DNA of 64,000 nucleotides from Pilimelia columellifera (GCF_039532605.1 NZ_BAAARY010000015.1:37888-101887), one strand, 5' to 3'; shown: positions 27,955 to 36,995, counted from the first letter of the stretch. The notes: a model not told the origin generated them from the letters alone. Translations and numbers: made by a program.

Positions 27955-30491
27955 TCGCCCATCGTAGGGCGTTGATCACCACCGGCGGCGCTGGCCGCCC
28001 ACCGCTCGCGGGCCGCCAGGGCCAGTCTCACCTGGTCGTCGGCGTCGATCACCTTGCGCAGGGCCAGCGCCGGCAGCGTCCCGGACGCCAGCAGCGTCGC
28101 TGTCGCCTCGCGGGTCGACCGGTCGACGGCCGGCCACGGGAACAGGTCCCGGGCGACGGTCTCGGCGACCCACGGCGTGCGTCGGGCGATCACCTCCGCG
28201 AGCTCGGCGAAGTACCTTGGCACATACTCGGCCGTCAGAGCCGCCTGCTCCGGCTGCCAGAAGCCTTCCGCTGTCGCGCTGATGATCCGGTTTGAGGCGC
28301 TGTCGTCGGCGGTCACCAGCGCCCAGGCCGCGGCCTTGGACCCGGCTGTCGGGATCGCGGCCCGGCAGCGGGCCGCCCACTGCTCGGCGGCGCCCGTACG
28401 CTCCTGCGCCAGCCACCTGTCGACGGTCGCGGGACCGGCGGCGCCCAGCACGGCCAACCGATATCTGATCCGCCAGCACAGGTCGGCGTCCAGAGCGAGT
28501 CCGGTCGGCGCGTCGCCGGCGAGCCAGTCCCACAACGGCTGTGGCTGCGTCGCCACCGCCACCGCGACCCGGGCGGCGGTCAACTGGGCTGGGCTGCCGG
28601 GCTCGGCGGTGGCGAGCAGTCCCGCGGCCACCGCGCGCAGATCCTCCAGAGCCGCCGACCGGGCCACGCCGCTGACATAGGCGCCGGCGAACCGCATGGC
28701 GGTCTCCAGCACGGCGTCCACGATCGTCAGGGAACGCTCCCCCGGCAGGGCCTGTGCCATGAGACTGGTCAGGGCCGACAGCGGGGCCTGCGCGTCGCGC
28801 ACCCGGTCCATCAACTCCGACCACAGCAACGCGCGGGCCAGCGGATCGCCAACCAGCGGAAGCAGAGACGGCAACGACGCCGCCGAACGGTCGTCCAGCC
28901 TGATCTTGGCGAAGGTGAGATCGCCGTCGTTGACCAGCAACAGGTCCGCGGCCGGCGCTCCGACCAGCGCCGCCGCCTCCGTGCGGGCGCCGCTCACCTC
29001 CAACTCCACCGCCGGGGACGCGACGCCCCGACCATCCACCAGGTCGTACCGTCCCAACCGGAGCCGGTGCGGACGTAACACCGGGTGGCTGTCCGGGGCG
29101 CTCTGCTCGATGACGACCGACCGCCACCGACCGTCCGGCGTGACATCGGTGACCGCCCGGAGCGTGTTGACCTGCGCCGACCGCAACCACGCCTGCGCCC
29201 AGGCGGTCAGGTCCCGGCCGCTGGCGCGGCCCAGCGCCGCCAGCAGGTCCGACAGGGTGGCGTTGCCGAAGGCGTTGTCGCTCACATGAGCGCGCAGACC
29301 GGCCACGAACGCCTCGTCCCCGATCGCCGCGACCAGCTGACGCAGCGCCGCGGCGCCCTTGTCGTAGGAGATGCCGTCGAAGTTGGTCAACGCGTCCTCG
29401 GTGTCATCGACCCGGCCGGGCGCCACCGGGTGGGTCGACGGACGCTGGTCGGCCGCGTAACCCCGACGCTTGCTGTCGATGGCGCACCGGACCCAACCGG
29501 CCCGGTACCTGGTCGCCTCGGTGGCCACCCGCACCCCCAGGTACTGGGCGAAGGACTCGTTCAACCACAGGTCGTCCCACCAACGCATGGTCACCAGGTC
29601 GCCGAACCACATGTGGGCCATCTCATGCGCCATCACCTCGGCGCGGCGTTCCAGCTCCGTCATGGTCGCCGCTGACTCGTACAAGTACTCGTCGCGGAGG
29701 GTGACCAGGCCCGGGTTCTCCATCGCGCCCGCGTTGAACTCGGGGACGAAAGCCTGGTCGTACTGACCGAACGGGTAGCGGTAGTCGAACAGCCCGTGGA
29801 ACCGGTCCAGGCACCGGCGGGTGATGTCGAACAGCTCGTCGAGGTCGCGGTCCAGCGCCGCCGCCTGCGAGCGCCGGGCGTACAGGGCCATTGGGACGCC
29901 GTCGTGCTCGGTCCGGCGCGCCTCGTACGGTCCGGCGATGAGCGTGACCACATAGGTCGACAACGGATGCGTCGGTGTGAACCGCCAGCGCCCGCCCTCG
30001 CGGCCAGCCAGGGCGCCGTTGGCAGCGACCGTCCAGTCGTCTGGCGCGGTCACCGTCATCGTCACCGGGGCCTTGAGGTCGGGCTGGTCGAAGCAGGCGA
30101 AGATGCGTTGCGCGTTGTCCAGGAACGCCATCGCGTAAAGGTAGACCGCCTCGTCCGCCGGGTCGACGAACCGGTGCAGGCCCTCGGCTGAGCGCGAGTA
30201 GCGCATATCGGCCTCGACGACCAGCACGTTCGTCTCGGCCAGCTCAGGCAGCGGAAGGCGGTTGTCCGCCAGCGATGTCGGGTCCAGCTCCGCGCCGTTG
30301 AGGGTGGCCCGGCGCAGCACCGCCGGACGCAGCTCGACGAACGTCGACGCGGACCGCTGCGCCCGGAAACGGATCGTGGTCGCCGAGCGGAACCGCTCCG
30401 GGCCACCGGTCAGGTCAAGGTCGACCTCGTACGACAGGTCACTGAGCAGACCGGCGCGAACGACGGCCTCCGCTCGGTTCAGGTTCGGCAT
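27951..30491 (-). CDS. pepN: Aminopeptidase N (M1 family metallopeptidase)
   Basis: 846 residues from ATG at 30491; the open frame continues 220 codons upstream across radC but is a shadow. Motifs: GAMEN (255-259), zinc site HEMAH (289-293) with Glu312 (NESF). The C-terminal ERAP1-like helical domain completes the protein. Likely a cytoplasmic broad-specificity aminopeptidase. Divergent from radC with 45 bp between starts, so the two share a promoter region; its stop overlaps nadD. Confidence 0.95.
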   Translation of the reverse strand: MPNLNRAEAVVRAGLLSDLSYEVDLDLTGGPERFRSATTIRFRAQRSASTFVELRPAVLRRATLNGAELDPTSLADNRLPLPELAETNVLVVEADMRYSRSAEGLHRFVDPADEAVYLYAMAFLDNAQRIFACFDQPDLKAPVTMTVTAPDDWTVAANGALAGREGGRWRFTPTHPLSTYVVTLIAGPYEARRTEHDGVPMALYARRSQAAALDRDLDELFDITRRCLDRFHGLFDYRYPFGQYDQAFVPEFNAGAMENPGLVTLRDEYLYESAATMTELERRAEVMAHEMAHMWFGDLVTMRWWDDLWLNESFAQYLGVRVATEATRYRAGWVRCAIDSKRRGYAADQRPSTHPVAPGRVDDTEDALTNFDGISYDKGAAALRQLVAAIGDEAFVAGLRAHVSDNAFGNATLSDLLAALGRASGRDLTAWAQAWLRSAQVNTLRAVTDVTPDGRWRSVVIEQSAPDSHPVLRPHRLRLGRYDLVDGRGVASPAVELEVSGARTEAAALVGAPAADLLLVNDGDLTFAKIRLDDRSAASLPSLLPLVGDPLARALLWSELMDRVRDAQAPLSALTSLMAQALPGERSLTIVDAVLETAMRFAGAYVSGVARSAALEDLRAVAAGLLATAEPGSPAQLTAARVAVAVATQPQPLWDWLAGDAPTGLALDADLCWRIRYRLAVLGAAGPATVDRWLAQERTGAAEQWAARCRAAIPTAGSKAAAWALVTADDSASNRIISATAEGFWQPEQAALTAEYVPRYFAELAEVIARRTPWVAETVARDLFPWPAVDRSTREATATLLASGTLPALALRKVIDADDQVRLALAARERWAASAAGGDQRPTMGE

Positions 30492-30536
30492 CCGGTTATC
30501 GTGCCCGATGTCGCAGCTACGGCCTACGGTGCGCGC

Positions 30537-31199
30537 ATGCGGATCGTGGACCTTCCCCTCGCCGATCGGCCCCGCGAGCGGCTGCTCGACCGGGGGGCGG
30601 AGGCGCTGGCCGACCGGGAGCTGTTGGCGTTGCTGCTCGGCACCGGCGCGCGGGGCGTCGGCGCGCACCAGTTGGGCGAGCTGCTGCTGAACCGTTTCGG
30701 CTCGCTGACGGGCTTGTCCAGCGCCCACCCCGCCGAGGTGGCCGGGGTGCCGGGAGTGGGGGTGGCGAAGGCGGCCGCGCTGGCGGCGGCATGGGAGCTG
30801 GGTCGGCGGGCCGGGCAGCCGGCCGCCGGCACGACGTTGGCGAACGCCGCCGACATCGCGGCGGTGGCGGCGCCGCTGTTGCGTGGCCGACGACGGGAGC
30901 GCCTGGTGCTCCTGACCTGCGACAACAGTCACCGTGTCCTGGCGCGGGAGGTTGCGGCCGAAGGCGCGGCCGGCGAGGTGGCAGCGCCAGTACGGGAGAT
31001 CATCGTGGCGGTCCTGCGTCGGGACGGGGTCGCGTTCGCGCTGGCTCACAACCACCCCGGCGGGGATGCCACGCCCAGCGACGCGGACATCGCCGCGACC
31101 CGATCGGTGGCCGCGGCCGCGGCGGCGGTAGGCCTCCGGTTCCTCGACCATGTCGTCGTCACCGACGAGGGCTGGGGCGTCGTGCCGCTGACCGGCTGA
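30537..31199 (+). CDS. radC: RadC-family JAB-domain protein
   Basis: 220 residues from ATG at 30537. N-terminal helix-hairpin-helix region (about 1-90) and C-terminal JAB/MPN metalloprotease-like domain with H171-N-H173-P and the later Asp184 (HNHPGGDATPSDAD). RadC is named for DNA repair but its real role is uncertain. It is divergent from pepN and convergent with the next gene (7 bp apart). Confidence 0.92.
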   Translation: MRIVDLPLADRPRERLLDRGAEALADRELLALLLGTGARGVGAHQLGELLLNRFGSLTGLSSAHPAEVAGVPGVGVAKAAALAAAWELGRRAGQPAAGTTLANAADIAAVAAPLLRGRRRERLVLLTCDNSHRVLAREVAAEGAAGEVAAPVREIIVAVLRRDGVAFALAHNHPGGDATPSDADIAATRSVAAAAAAVGLRFLDHVVVTDEGWGVVPLTG

Positions 31200-31205
31200 T
31201 CCGAT

Positions 31206-31781
31206 TCATGGCGGCATGAGCAGCTCCCAGACCGGCGCCGGGTCGGGCAGCCAGTCGGCGATCCGGCGCAGCCGCAGCGCCAGGTCCGCAGCGACGAGCG
31301 CGTCGTCGTCGGCCCGATCGGCGGGCAGGTCGACGTTCAGACGTATGCGCAGCCAACGCCGGACCTCCGCCCAGCTGTAGAGGGCGGTCGAGGCGCCCGG
31401 GTTGAGCGGCGGCGGGAACCCGCCCGGGCCGAGCGAGCCCAGCGACCACAGCCGCACTGTCTCCCGGGAGCGTTGGGCACGCCCTGCGATTACCGTCAGC
31501 GTGACCATGTCGCCGGCGTCGACCCGCCAGACCCGGCAGCCGGCGCGCTCGAGGTGCTGGACAGCGGCGACGACGGCGGCCACCCGAGTGGAGCCTGGCC
31601 AATACACGCACACCCGACCGCCAGCCAGCGGGGAGGCCACGACGCGCGCTCCGGCGGGCAAATCGGCCGCGGGCAGGCCGGGCCCAGACGCGCCGGCGCC
31701 CTCGACCAGCAGCACGAACTCGTGACGGGGCCCCGTCAGCGAACGGTCGTACCGCCCGATCGGTTCTCTGAGCATCAGCAT
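31206..31781 (-). CDS. Putative helix-turn-helix DNA-binding protein
   Basis: 191 residues from ATG at 31781 (a second ATG two codons later and a GTG at 31829 are alternatives). A segment near residues 95-145 (VIAGRAQRSRETVRLWSLGSL ... FPPPLNPG ... LYSWAEVRRWLR) has the shape of an AlpA/Xis-type HTH used to bind DNA. The N- and C-terminal parts are unassigned. Function unknown; a small regulator is the best guess. Confidence 0.6.
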   Translation of the reverse strand: MLMLREPIGRYDRSLTGPRHEFVLLVEGAGASGPGLPAADLPAGARVVASPLAGGRVCVYWPGSTRVAAVVAAVQHLERAGCRVWRVDAGDMVTLTVIAGRAQRSRETVRLWSLGSLGPGGFPPPLNPGASTALYSWAEVRRWLRIRLNVDLPADRADDDALVAADLALRLRRIADWLPDPAPVWELLMPP

Positions 31782-32295
31782 TCCCACACCATATCGAACA
31801 GGTGTGCTAATCCAGGAGTTCCGCGCCACCCGACCGGACCGCTATCGCGAGCTTTTCGAGAAAATCTGCCCTTGATGCACTAGACTTCCTGGTGGCTGTT
31901 GGGTACCGTTTCTTCAGTCAAGAGCGAATAACGCAGACGCAGACGCAACAAAGACGCAGACGCGCCGCCCAGACGACGGCGACAGAGGCACCACGCCGGT
32001 AGAGCCGTTCAGGTTCGGCCTTGCCGGAGATTCACCAGTAATCCAGAGGAAAGGGAGGGCGTACACCGTTGGATCGCCCGCAGTCAGCTGCTCTCGAGGG
32101 CTGAGGCGGACACCGCTGTTTCCATCGAACGAGAGGTGGTCTCCGGTCACGATTAAGCGATCCGCGCGCCTGAGGCCCGACAGACGGGCCAGCTAGGCAG
32201 CGACCAACCGACGTTCTGTCGGTCAATGGTGTTTCTGACCCACAAACCCTGGGCCCCGGCGCTACTGCGCCGGGGCCCTCACAGTGGAGGCATAC
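31782..32295. other. Long gene-free leader region upstream of the MerR-like gene
   Basis: About 510 bp. It holds the upstream region of the leftward HTH gene and a long leader for the rightward MerR-like gene. Visible structures: a run of GACGCA units near 31930-31965, a small inverted repeat ACCGAC-N5-GTCGGT near 32206-32222, and the strong hairpin at 32251-32278. No protein frame is convincing. A structured untranslated RNA is possible. Confidence 0.5.
32251..32278 (+). promoter_or_regulatory. 12-bp perfect GC hairpin directly upstream of a ribosome binding site
   Basis: GGGCCCCGGCGC (32251-32262) pairs with GCGCCGGGGCCC (32267-32278) around the loop TACT. The GGAGG of the MerR-like gene begins only 8 nt later. 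As a terminator it would cut off the gene unless read-through is controlled; as an RNA structure it could affect translation. It may equally end a small RNA made from the long leader. Confidence 0.7.
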
Positions 32296-32595
32296 ATGGC
32301 AGAACCCGACATGCTCGACGACGAGGACTATCCCGCCTACACCATGGGCCGCGCTGCGGAGATCATCGGCTGCTCGCCCGACTTCCTGCGCCGACTGGGC
32401 GACGCGAAGCTGATCGAACCGTGCCGCTCCGACGGCGGACACCGCCGCTACTCCCGCTACCAGCTACGCCTCGCCGCCCGGGCCCGTGAGCTGGCTGACG
32501 GCGGCACAGACCTCGCAGCGGCCTGTCGCATCATCATCCTGGAAGATCAGCTTGAGGAAGCGCTCCGGCAGAACGGCCAACTCGAGAACCGCTGA
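32296..32595 (+). CDS. Small MerR-type HTH regulator
   Basis: 99 residues from ATG at 32296 with GGAGG 6 nt upstream. The DNA-binding part is clear: YTMGRAAEIIGCSPDFLRRLGDAKLI followed by SDGGHRRYSRYQLR, the MerR signature. The C-terminal helix (LAAACRIIILEDQLEEAL) would be the dimerisation helix, and there is no ligand-binding domain. Size and layout resemble small actinobacterial MerR-like regulators. Long structured leader upstream. Confidence 0.85.
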   Translation: MAEPDMLDDEDYPAYTMGRAAEIIGCSPDFLRRLGDAKLIEPCRSDGGHRRYSRYQLRLAARARELADGGTDLAAACRIIILEDQLEEALRQNGQLENR

Positions 32596-32936
32596 CTCTC
32601 GGTTACGACGCGCCGAGCGCCGAGCGCCGAGTCGACACCAGCCTCCAGCTCAGCCCGCGTGAACGGCTTGGGCACCACTGGTCGCCGTCGTTCATGGGGA
32701 TGTCGGCGGTGTCCGGTTCGGCGAATAGTTACATATCTTGCTAATTCTGCATCTAGGTAGCGCAGGCCTGCCCGATCAGGCTCCGTCGTCAGCACCTGTG
32801 CGAACGTGTCGGCCGATCGGGCGGTTGGCAACCTGATGGCAACGCCGCCGCACCGTCGCCGCACCAACCGCAGGCTTGAGTGAGCAACAACACCCGATCA
32901 GCGTCGACAACCGCGCCGAGCAGCCGGAGGATCCCC
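32596..32936. other. Gene-free stretch with a possible response-regulator remnant
   Basis: About 340 bp. Contains a 7-bp unit (GCGCCGA) repeated three times at 32610-32630 and an AT-rich patch near 32725-32760. On the minus strand, 32610-32675 can encode VPKPFTRAELEAGVDSALG, which looks like the last helix of a receiver domain, but no upstream domain is in frame. It may be a decayed gene end or coincidence. Confidence 0.4.
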
Positions 32937-33404
32937 GTGGCCACAATCCTGGTAGTGGACGACGACGCCGATCACCGACGCCTCTTCGCGTGGGCGCTCA
33001 TCCGAGCCGGTCACGAGCCACTCGCGGTGAGCGCCGCCGAGGAGGCCATCACCACGATCCACGACGGCGGAATCGACGCGGTGCTGCTGGACGTCCGGCT
33101 CCCCGGGCGCTCCGGCATCGACCTGTGCCGCCGGCTCCGGAAGGACCCCACCACGGTCAACCTGCCCATCGTCATCGTCAGCACCCAGGCATACGACACG
33201 CACATCCGCGCCGGGCTGGCCGCCGGCGCCGACGACTATGTCGTCAAGCCGTTCCACCGCGGCGATCTCGTCAACCGGCTCGACGCCGCCATCGCCAAGT
33301 CTCCGGTCCACTCCGCGCGGGCGGCCAACCTCGCCCTGAGGGCCGCCACCGCCTCGCTGACGCCACGGTCCGAGGAGCCCCAGCTGGCCAGGGAGAGCGC
33401 CTGA
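32937..33404 (+). CDS. Receiver-only response regulator
   Basis: 155 residues from GTG at 32937, chosen because GGAGG lies 6 nt upstream; a GTG at 32880 has no such support. It is a CheY-like receiver: acidic pair D8-D9-D10, phospho-acceptor D52 in LLDVRLPG, Ser82/Thr83, and K104 in VKPF. No output domain; the C-terminal 35 residues are Ala-rich and unassigned. The partner kinase is not nearby. It lies just before the adenylate kinase-like gene, same direction. Confidence 0.88.
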   Translation: MATILVVDDDADHRRLFAWALIRAGHEPLAVSAAEEAITTIHDGGIDAVLLDVRLPGRSGIDLCRRLRKDPTTVNLPIVIVSTQAYDTHIRAGLAAGADDYVVKPFHRGDLVNRLDAAIAKSPVHSARAANLALRAATASLTPRSEEPQLARESA

Positions 33405-33490
33405 CGCGCACGCAGGGTCGTCATCCCCGCCCCGGCGGTCGATCCGGGGCACAATCGGGCTCTGGTCACGTTCGATCCGGGAGCCTCGTG

Positions 33491-34078
33491 ATGCGCCTGT
33501 TACTGATCGGTCCACCCGGCAGCGGCAAGGGCACCCAGGCCATGCGGGTCGCCGCCCACTACGGCATCGAGCACATCTCCAGCGGCGCGCTGCTTCGTGA
33601 CCATGTCGAACGGGGCACCCCGATCGGCGGGGCCGTCGCCGACCTTATGCGCAGCGGGGATCTCGTCCCGGACGGAATCGTCATGGACGTGCTGCGCCGG
33701 CCCGTCGAGTCGGCCGCCAGGCACAGCGGGTACGTGCTGGACGGATTCCCGCGGACCGTCGAGCAGGCCGAGGCGGCGTACCTGGTCGCCAGGCCGCTGG
33801 GCGCCTCGGTACGGACCGCCGTGCACCTGGACGTCTCCCGTCCCGAGCTGGTCCGCCGGATGCTGTCGCGGGCGCGACACGAGCACCGCACGGACGATAC
33901 CCAGGCCGTCGTCGAGCACCGGCTCGACGTGTTCGAGGCGTCAACCCGCCCTCTGCTCGATTACTACGCGCGCCGGGAGACCCTCATCACCGTCGACGGC
34001 AACCAACCCGTGGACCACGTCACCGCGACGATCATCGCTGAGCTGGACAAAGCAGCTCAGCGCCCCGACGGGGCCTGA
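33491..34078 (+). CDS. Adenylate kinase-like nucleoside monophosphate kinase
   Basis: 195 residues from ATG at 33491. P-loop GPPGSGKGT (7-15), NMP-binding ISSGALLRDHV, and DGFPRTVEQAEA are as in adenylate kinase. The LID is short and lacks zinc cysteines. Actinobacteria normally carry the essential adk in the ribosomal protein operon (secY-adk-map), so this is probably a second, specialised copy. Substrate preference cannot be read from the sequence. Confidence 0.82.
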   Translation: MRLLLIGPPGSGKGTQAMRVAAHYGIEHISSGALLRDHVERGTPIGGAVADLMRSGDLVPDGIVMDVLRRPVESAARHSGYVLDGFPRTVEQAEAAYLVARPLGASVRTAVHLDVSRPELVRRMLSRARHEHRTDDTQAVVEHRLDVFEASTRPLLDYYARRETLITVDGNQPVDHVTATIIAELDKAAQRPDGA

Positions 34079-34205
34079 GACAGCGCGGGCGACAGGTCCG
34101 GCAGCGCTCTCGCGTGAGCCCCACGTGGCCCCCGCTTTCGCATCGAAACCCGACGGGGCGCGACGTCAGGCTCGACGTACCCGCCTGACCAGCCGACAGC
34201 GGATG

Positions 34206-34445
34206 TTAGGCGGCGACGGCCACGGCGTCGCCGGCCCGCTCACGGCACCAGCGCATCCGGGCGACAGCGGTCTCCGGGTGGTCGCCGTACTCGGCGGCGA
34301 CGACAGCCGCGCAGCCCTCGACGCCGTGCCGCAGCAGCGTAGCCGAGATCGCGGCGTTGATCGCGGCGGTGTCCGGCTGCTCCGAGGGTTGCAGGTCCGA
34401 GGCGAACAGGGATTCGGCCATCAGATCGGTGACGGTGCTGATCAT
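34206..34445 (-). CDS. 79-residue conserved protein, paralogue A
   Basis: 79 residues from ATG at 34445, with GGGGG upstream. It is clearly related to the protein at 37611-37850: shared FAS-x-LQPS-x-QP, LRHG-x-x-GC-x-AVVA-x-E-x-GDHPETA-x-x-RM-x-W, and identical length. Small, soluble, no membrane span. I do not know a function for the family. It lies between the adenylate kinase-like gene (convergent) and obg. Confidence 0.75.
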   Translation of the reverse strand: MISTVTDLMAESLFASDLQPSEQPDTAAINAAISATLLRHGVEGCAAVVAAEYGDHPETAVARMRWCRERAGDAVAVAA

Positions 34446-34560
34446 CTCGGTTCCCCCGTGTGTCCGCCGGTCGCTGACAAGAACTACTTCACCCGCGCCG
34501 GGTTGTCGACCGAGTGCCACCCCGGTTGCGGGCACGTTGCGCTCGGCCCGGCCGGAGCGG

Positions 34561-36096
34561 TCACAAAGCGTCGGGGTCGGTAGCGGCGTCGTCCGCGTCG
34601 TCGGCGCCCGCCGCCGAGGCGCCCACCGTCGCGACCCCCTCGGCTGCCGCGGCGGGAGCGCCGGGCGTGCTCTGGCCGGCGGCCAGGTCCTCGAACCTGA
34701 CCCGGCGGGCCTTGCGGGCGGCGAGCCGCTGGGACGCGGAGGCGCGGTTGAGGGACTCCTCAAGCCGGGTGTCCCCGCCGCGGGAGCCGGGAACGTACTC
34801 GACGCCGGCATAGACCGACGGCTGCCAATCGAACTCGCGGCCCCCGATCCGGACCGGGCAGCCGGGCACCGCGCCGGCCTTGGCCAGAGCGTCCTCGACG
34901 CCGATCCGGGCGAGCCGGTCGGCCAGGTAACCGATCGCCTCGTCGTTGTCGAAGTTCGTCTGGGCCACCCAGCGCCGGGGCTTCTCGCCGTGGACGGTGA
35001 ACCCGCCGTCGGCATCGGCCTCGATGAGGAACCCGGTGTCGTTGACCGCCTTCGGACGCACGATGGCGCGGGTCGGCTCGGGCGGCGGGTTGGCCGCCCG
35101 GTGCGCGACCACGGCCGCGGCCATCGCGTACTTGAGCTCCTGGAGACCCTCACGGGTGGCTGCGCTGATCTCGTAGACCGGCCAGCCCTTCGCCTCGACG
35201 TCAGCGCGGACGATCTCGGCGAGGTCGCGCCCGTCCGGAACGTCGATCTTGTTGAGCGCGACGAGCCGGGGGCGGTCGGCCAGCCCGCCGTACTCTGCCA
35301 GCTCCGCCTCCAGGGCGTCGATGTCGGCGAGCGGGTCGCGTCCCGGGTCCATCGTCGCCATGTCGATGACGTGGACAAGAACCGCACAGCGCTCGATGTG
35401 CCGCAGGAACTCCAGACCCAGGCCCTTGCCGGTGGCGGCGCCCGGGATGAGACCGGGCACATCGGCGACGGTGAAGGTGTGTTCGCCCGCCTGCACGACA
35501 CCCAGGTTCGGCACCAGGGTGGTGAAGGGGTAGTCGGCGATCTTCGGCTTGGCGGCTGAGATGACCGCGATGAGCGAGGACTTGCCGGCCGACGGGAAAC
35601 CCACCAGGCCCACGTCGGCGACGCTCTTGAGCTCCAGCACGACGTCGACCTGCTCGCCCGGCTCGCCGAGCTCGGCGAAACCCGGCGCCTTGCGCCGGGA
35701 GTTGGCCAGGGCGGCGTTGCCGCGTCCGCCGCGTCCGCCACGGGCGACGTCGAAGGTCGCGCCGATCCCGACGAGGTCGGCCAGCACCTCGCCGTCGGCG
35801 CTGTGGACGACGGTGCCGTCGGGGACCTTGAGGATCAGCCCACGACCGTTGGCGCCGTCCCGGTTCGCGCCCGCGCCGCCCTTGCCGTTCTCAGCCTTGA
35901 CGTGCGGGTGGAAGTGGAAGTCCAGCAACGTGTGCACCGCCGGGTCGACGACGAAGGTGATGTCGCCGCCATGGCCGCCCTTGCCGCCGTCGGGGCCGCC
36001 GAGGGGCTTGAACTTCTCCCGGTGGACCGACGCACAGCCGTGCCCGCCGTTGCCGGCTTGTAGGTGCAGGACCACCCGGTCAACGAACGTGGCCAT
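34561..36096 (-). CDS. obg: GTPase ObgE/CgtA
   Basis: 511 residues. Essential ribosome-associated GTPase. N-terminal Gly-rich Obg fold (about 1-158), GTPase domain with GFPSAGKSSL, DVPGLI and NKID, then an OCT domain (about 340-420), followed by an Ala/Asp-rich tail of about 60 residues. Start is ATG at 36096 with GAGGAAC upstream. Conserved operon rplU-rpmA-obg. Confidence 0.96.
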   Translation of the reverse strand: MATFVDRVVLHLQAGNGGHGCASVHREKFKPLGGPDGGKGGHGGDITFVVDPAVHTLLDFHFHPHVKAENGKGGAGANRDGANGRGLILKVPDGTVVHSADGEVLADLVGIGATFDVARGGRGGRGNAALANSRRKAPGFAELGEPGEQVDVVLELKSVADVGLVGFPSAGKSSLIAVISAAKPKIADYPFTTLVPNLGVVQAGEHTFTVADVPGLIPGAATGKGLGLEFLRHIERCAVLVHVIDMATMDPGRDPLADIDALEAELAEYGGLADRPRLVALNKIDVPDGRDLAEIVRADVEAKGWPVYEISAATREGLQELKYAMAAAVVAHRAANPPPEPTRAIVRPKAVNDTGFLIEADADGGFTVHGEKPRRWVAQTNFDNDEAIGYLADRLARIGVEDALAKAGAVPGCPVRIGGREFDWQPSVYAGVEYVPGSRGGDTRLEESLNRASASQRLAARKARRVRFEDLAAGQSTPGAPAAAAEGVATVGASAAGADDADDAATDPDAL

Positions 36097-36147
36097 GTGT
36101 GTCGTTCCTCGCCTGTAGAAGATGCCGCCGGAGGGCCTGAACGCGCG

Positions 36148-36186
36148 AACGGCGGGCCGGGGCCGCGAAGCCCCGGACCCGCCGTT
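36148..36186 (-). promoter_or_regulatory. Hairpin between rpmA and obg
   Basis: Arms 36148-36163 and 36170-36186 form a 16-bp stem with one bulged base and a 6-nt loop, 12 nt past the rpmA stop. With no T-run it is more likely an attenuator or a 3'-end stabilising structure that lowers obg relative to the ribosomal proteins. Confidence 0.6.
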
Positions 36187-36198
36187 GAAGTCGCTGTG

Positions 36199-36456
36199 TC
36201 AGACCCCGACCGGCACGATGCTGACGGTCTTGCGACCGCGCTTGGTGCCGAACAGGACGCTGCCAGTGGCCAGCGCGAACAGCGTGTCGTCCCCGCCACG
36301 GCCGACCAGGTCGCCTGGGTGGAACTTGGTGCCACGCTGACGGATCAGGATCTCGCCGGCGTTGACGCGCTGGCCGCCGAAGCGCTTGACGCCGAGCCGC
36401 TTGGACTCGGAATCGCGGCCGTTGCGCGAGCTGGACGCTCCCTTTTTGTGTGCCAT
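36199..36456 (-). CDS. rpmA: 50S ribosomal protein L27
   Basis: 85 residues. Begins MAHKKGASSSRNGRDSESKR, the standard L27 N-terminus reaching the peptidyl transferase centre; there is no cleavable Firmicutes-type extension. Starts 9 bp after rplU. Confidence 0.98.
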   Translation of the reverse strand: MAHKKGASSSRNGRDSESKRLGVKRFGGQRVNAGEILIRQRGTKFHPGDLVGRGGDDTLFALATGSVLFGTKRGRKTVSIVPVGV

Positions 36457-36465
36457 CGTGAACGC

Positions 36466-36780
36466 CTACTTCCCGGTGGAAATGCCGGTGACCTTGACCT
36501 GGGTCAGCGGCTGACGGTGACCCTGGCGCTTGTGGTAGCCGGTCTTGTTCTTGAACTTGTGGATCCGGATCTTCGGGCCCTTGGTGTGAGCCACGAGCTC
36601 GGCGGCGATCGACACCTTGGCCAGCTTGGCGGCGTCGGTCGTCAGCTCGTCGCCGTTGACGACGAGGACCGCCGACAACGAGACAGCGTCACCGGGCTCG
36701 CCCGCGAGCTTCTCGACCTCGATCACGTCGCCTTCAGCGACCCGGTACTGCTTGCCGCCGGTTTTGACGATCGCGTACAT
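36466..36780 (-). CDS. rplU: 50S ribosomal protein L21
   Basis: 104 residues. MYAIVKTGGKQYRVAEGDVI at the N-terminus and YHKRQGHRQPLTQVKV at the C-terminus are typical of L21. First gene of the rplU-rpmA-obg operon, with GGGAG about 10 nt before the ATG. Confidence 0.98.
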   Translation of the reverse strand: MYAIVKTGGKQYRVAEGDVIEVEKLAGEPGDAVSLSAVLVVNGDELTTDAAKLAKVSIAAELVAHTKGPKIRIHKFKNKTGYHKRQGHRQPLTQVKVTGISTGK

Positions 36781-36995
36781 CAGTCGCGTGCTCCCTGTCG
36801 TGAAACTGACACAGCAGTCCCGGCCGGAACCAGCGCTGAACGCTGTGGCGGAATAGCTGCGGGCAGATCGTGGTTCGGCCTCACCGGCGTCGCGCGCCCC
36901 GTAACGGCGTCACGCGCACATGGGAAACCGCAGCGCACGACGGTGCGCCGCAGGTAAGAGTACGCCATCGGGGACGGGCGGCAAAAACGGGTCGG

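Noticed and set aside
30492..31151. The 220-codon N-terminal extension of the pepN frame
   Set aside because: It runs over radC; the PepN domain starts at the ATG at 30491, where homologues begin.
31790..31805. CGAACAGGTGT near the HTH gene as a LexA site
   Set aside because: Only one half fits the actinobacterial SOS box; the second half lacks GTTC.
30922..32160. Repeated GACGCA units near 31930-31965 as a CRISPR array
   Set aside because: Units are 6-11 bp and irregular, without spacers of constant size or cas genes.
34206..35741. 511-codon minus-strand frame covering obg in another frame
   Set aside because: Only its last 80 codons form a real gene (start 34445); the rest is a shadow of obg.
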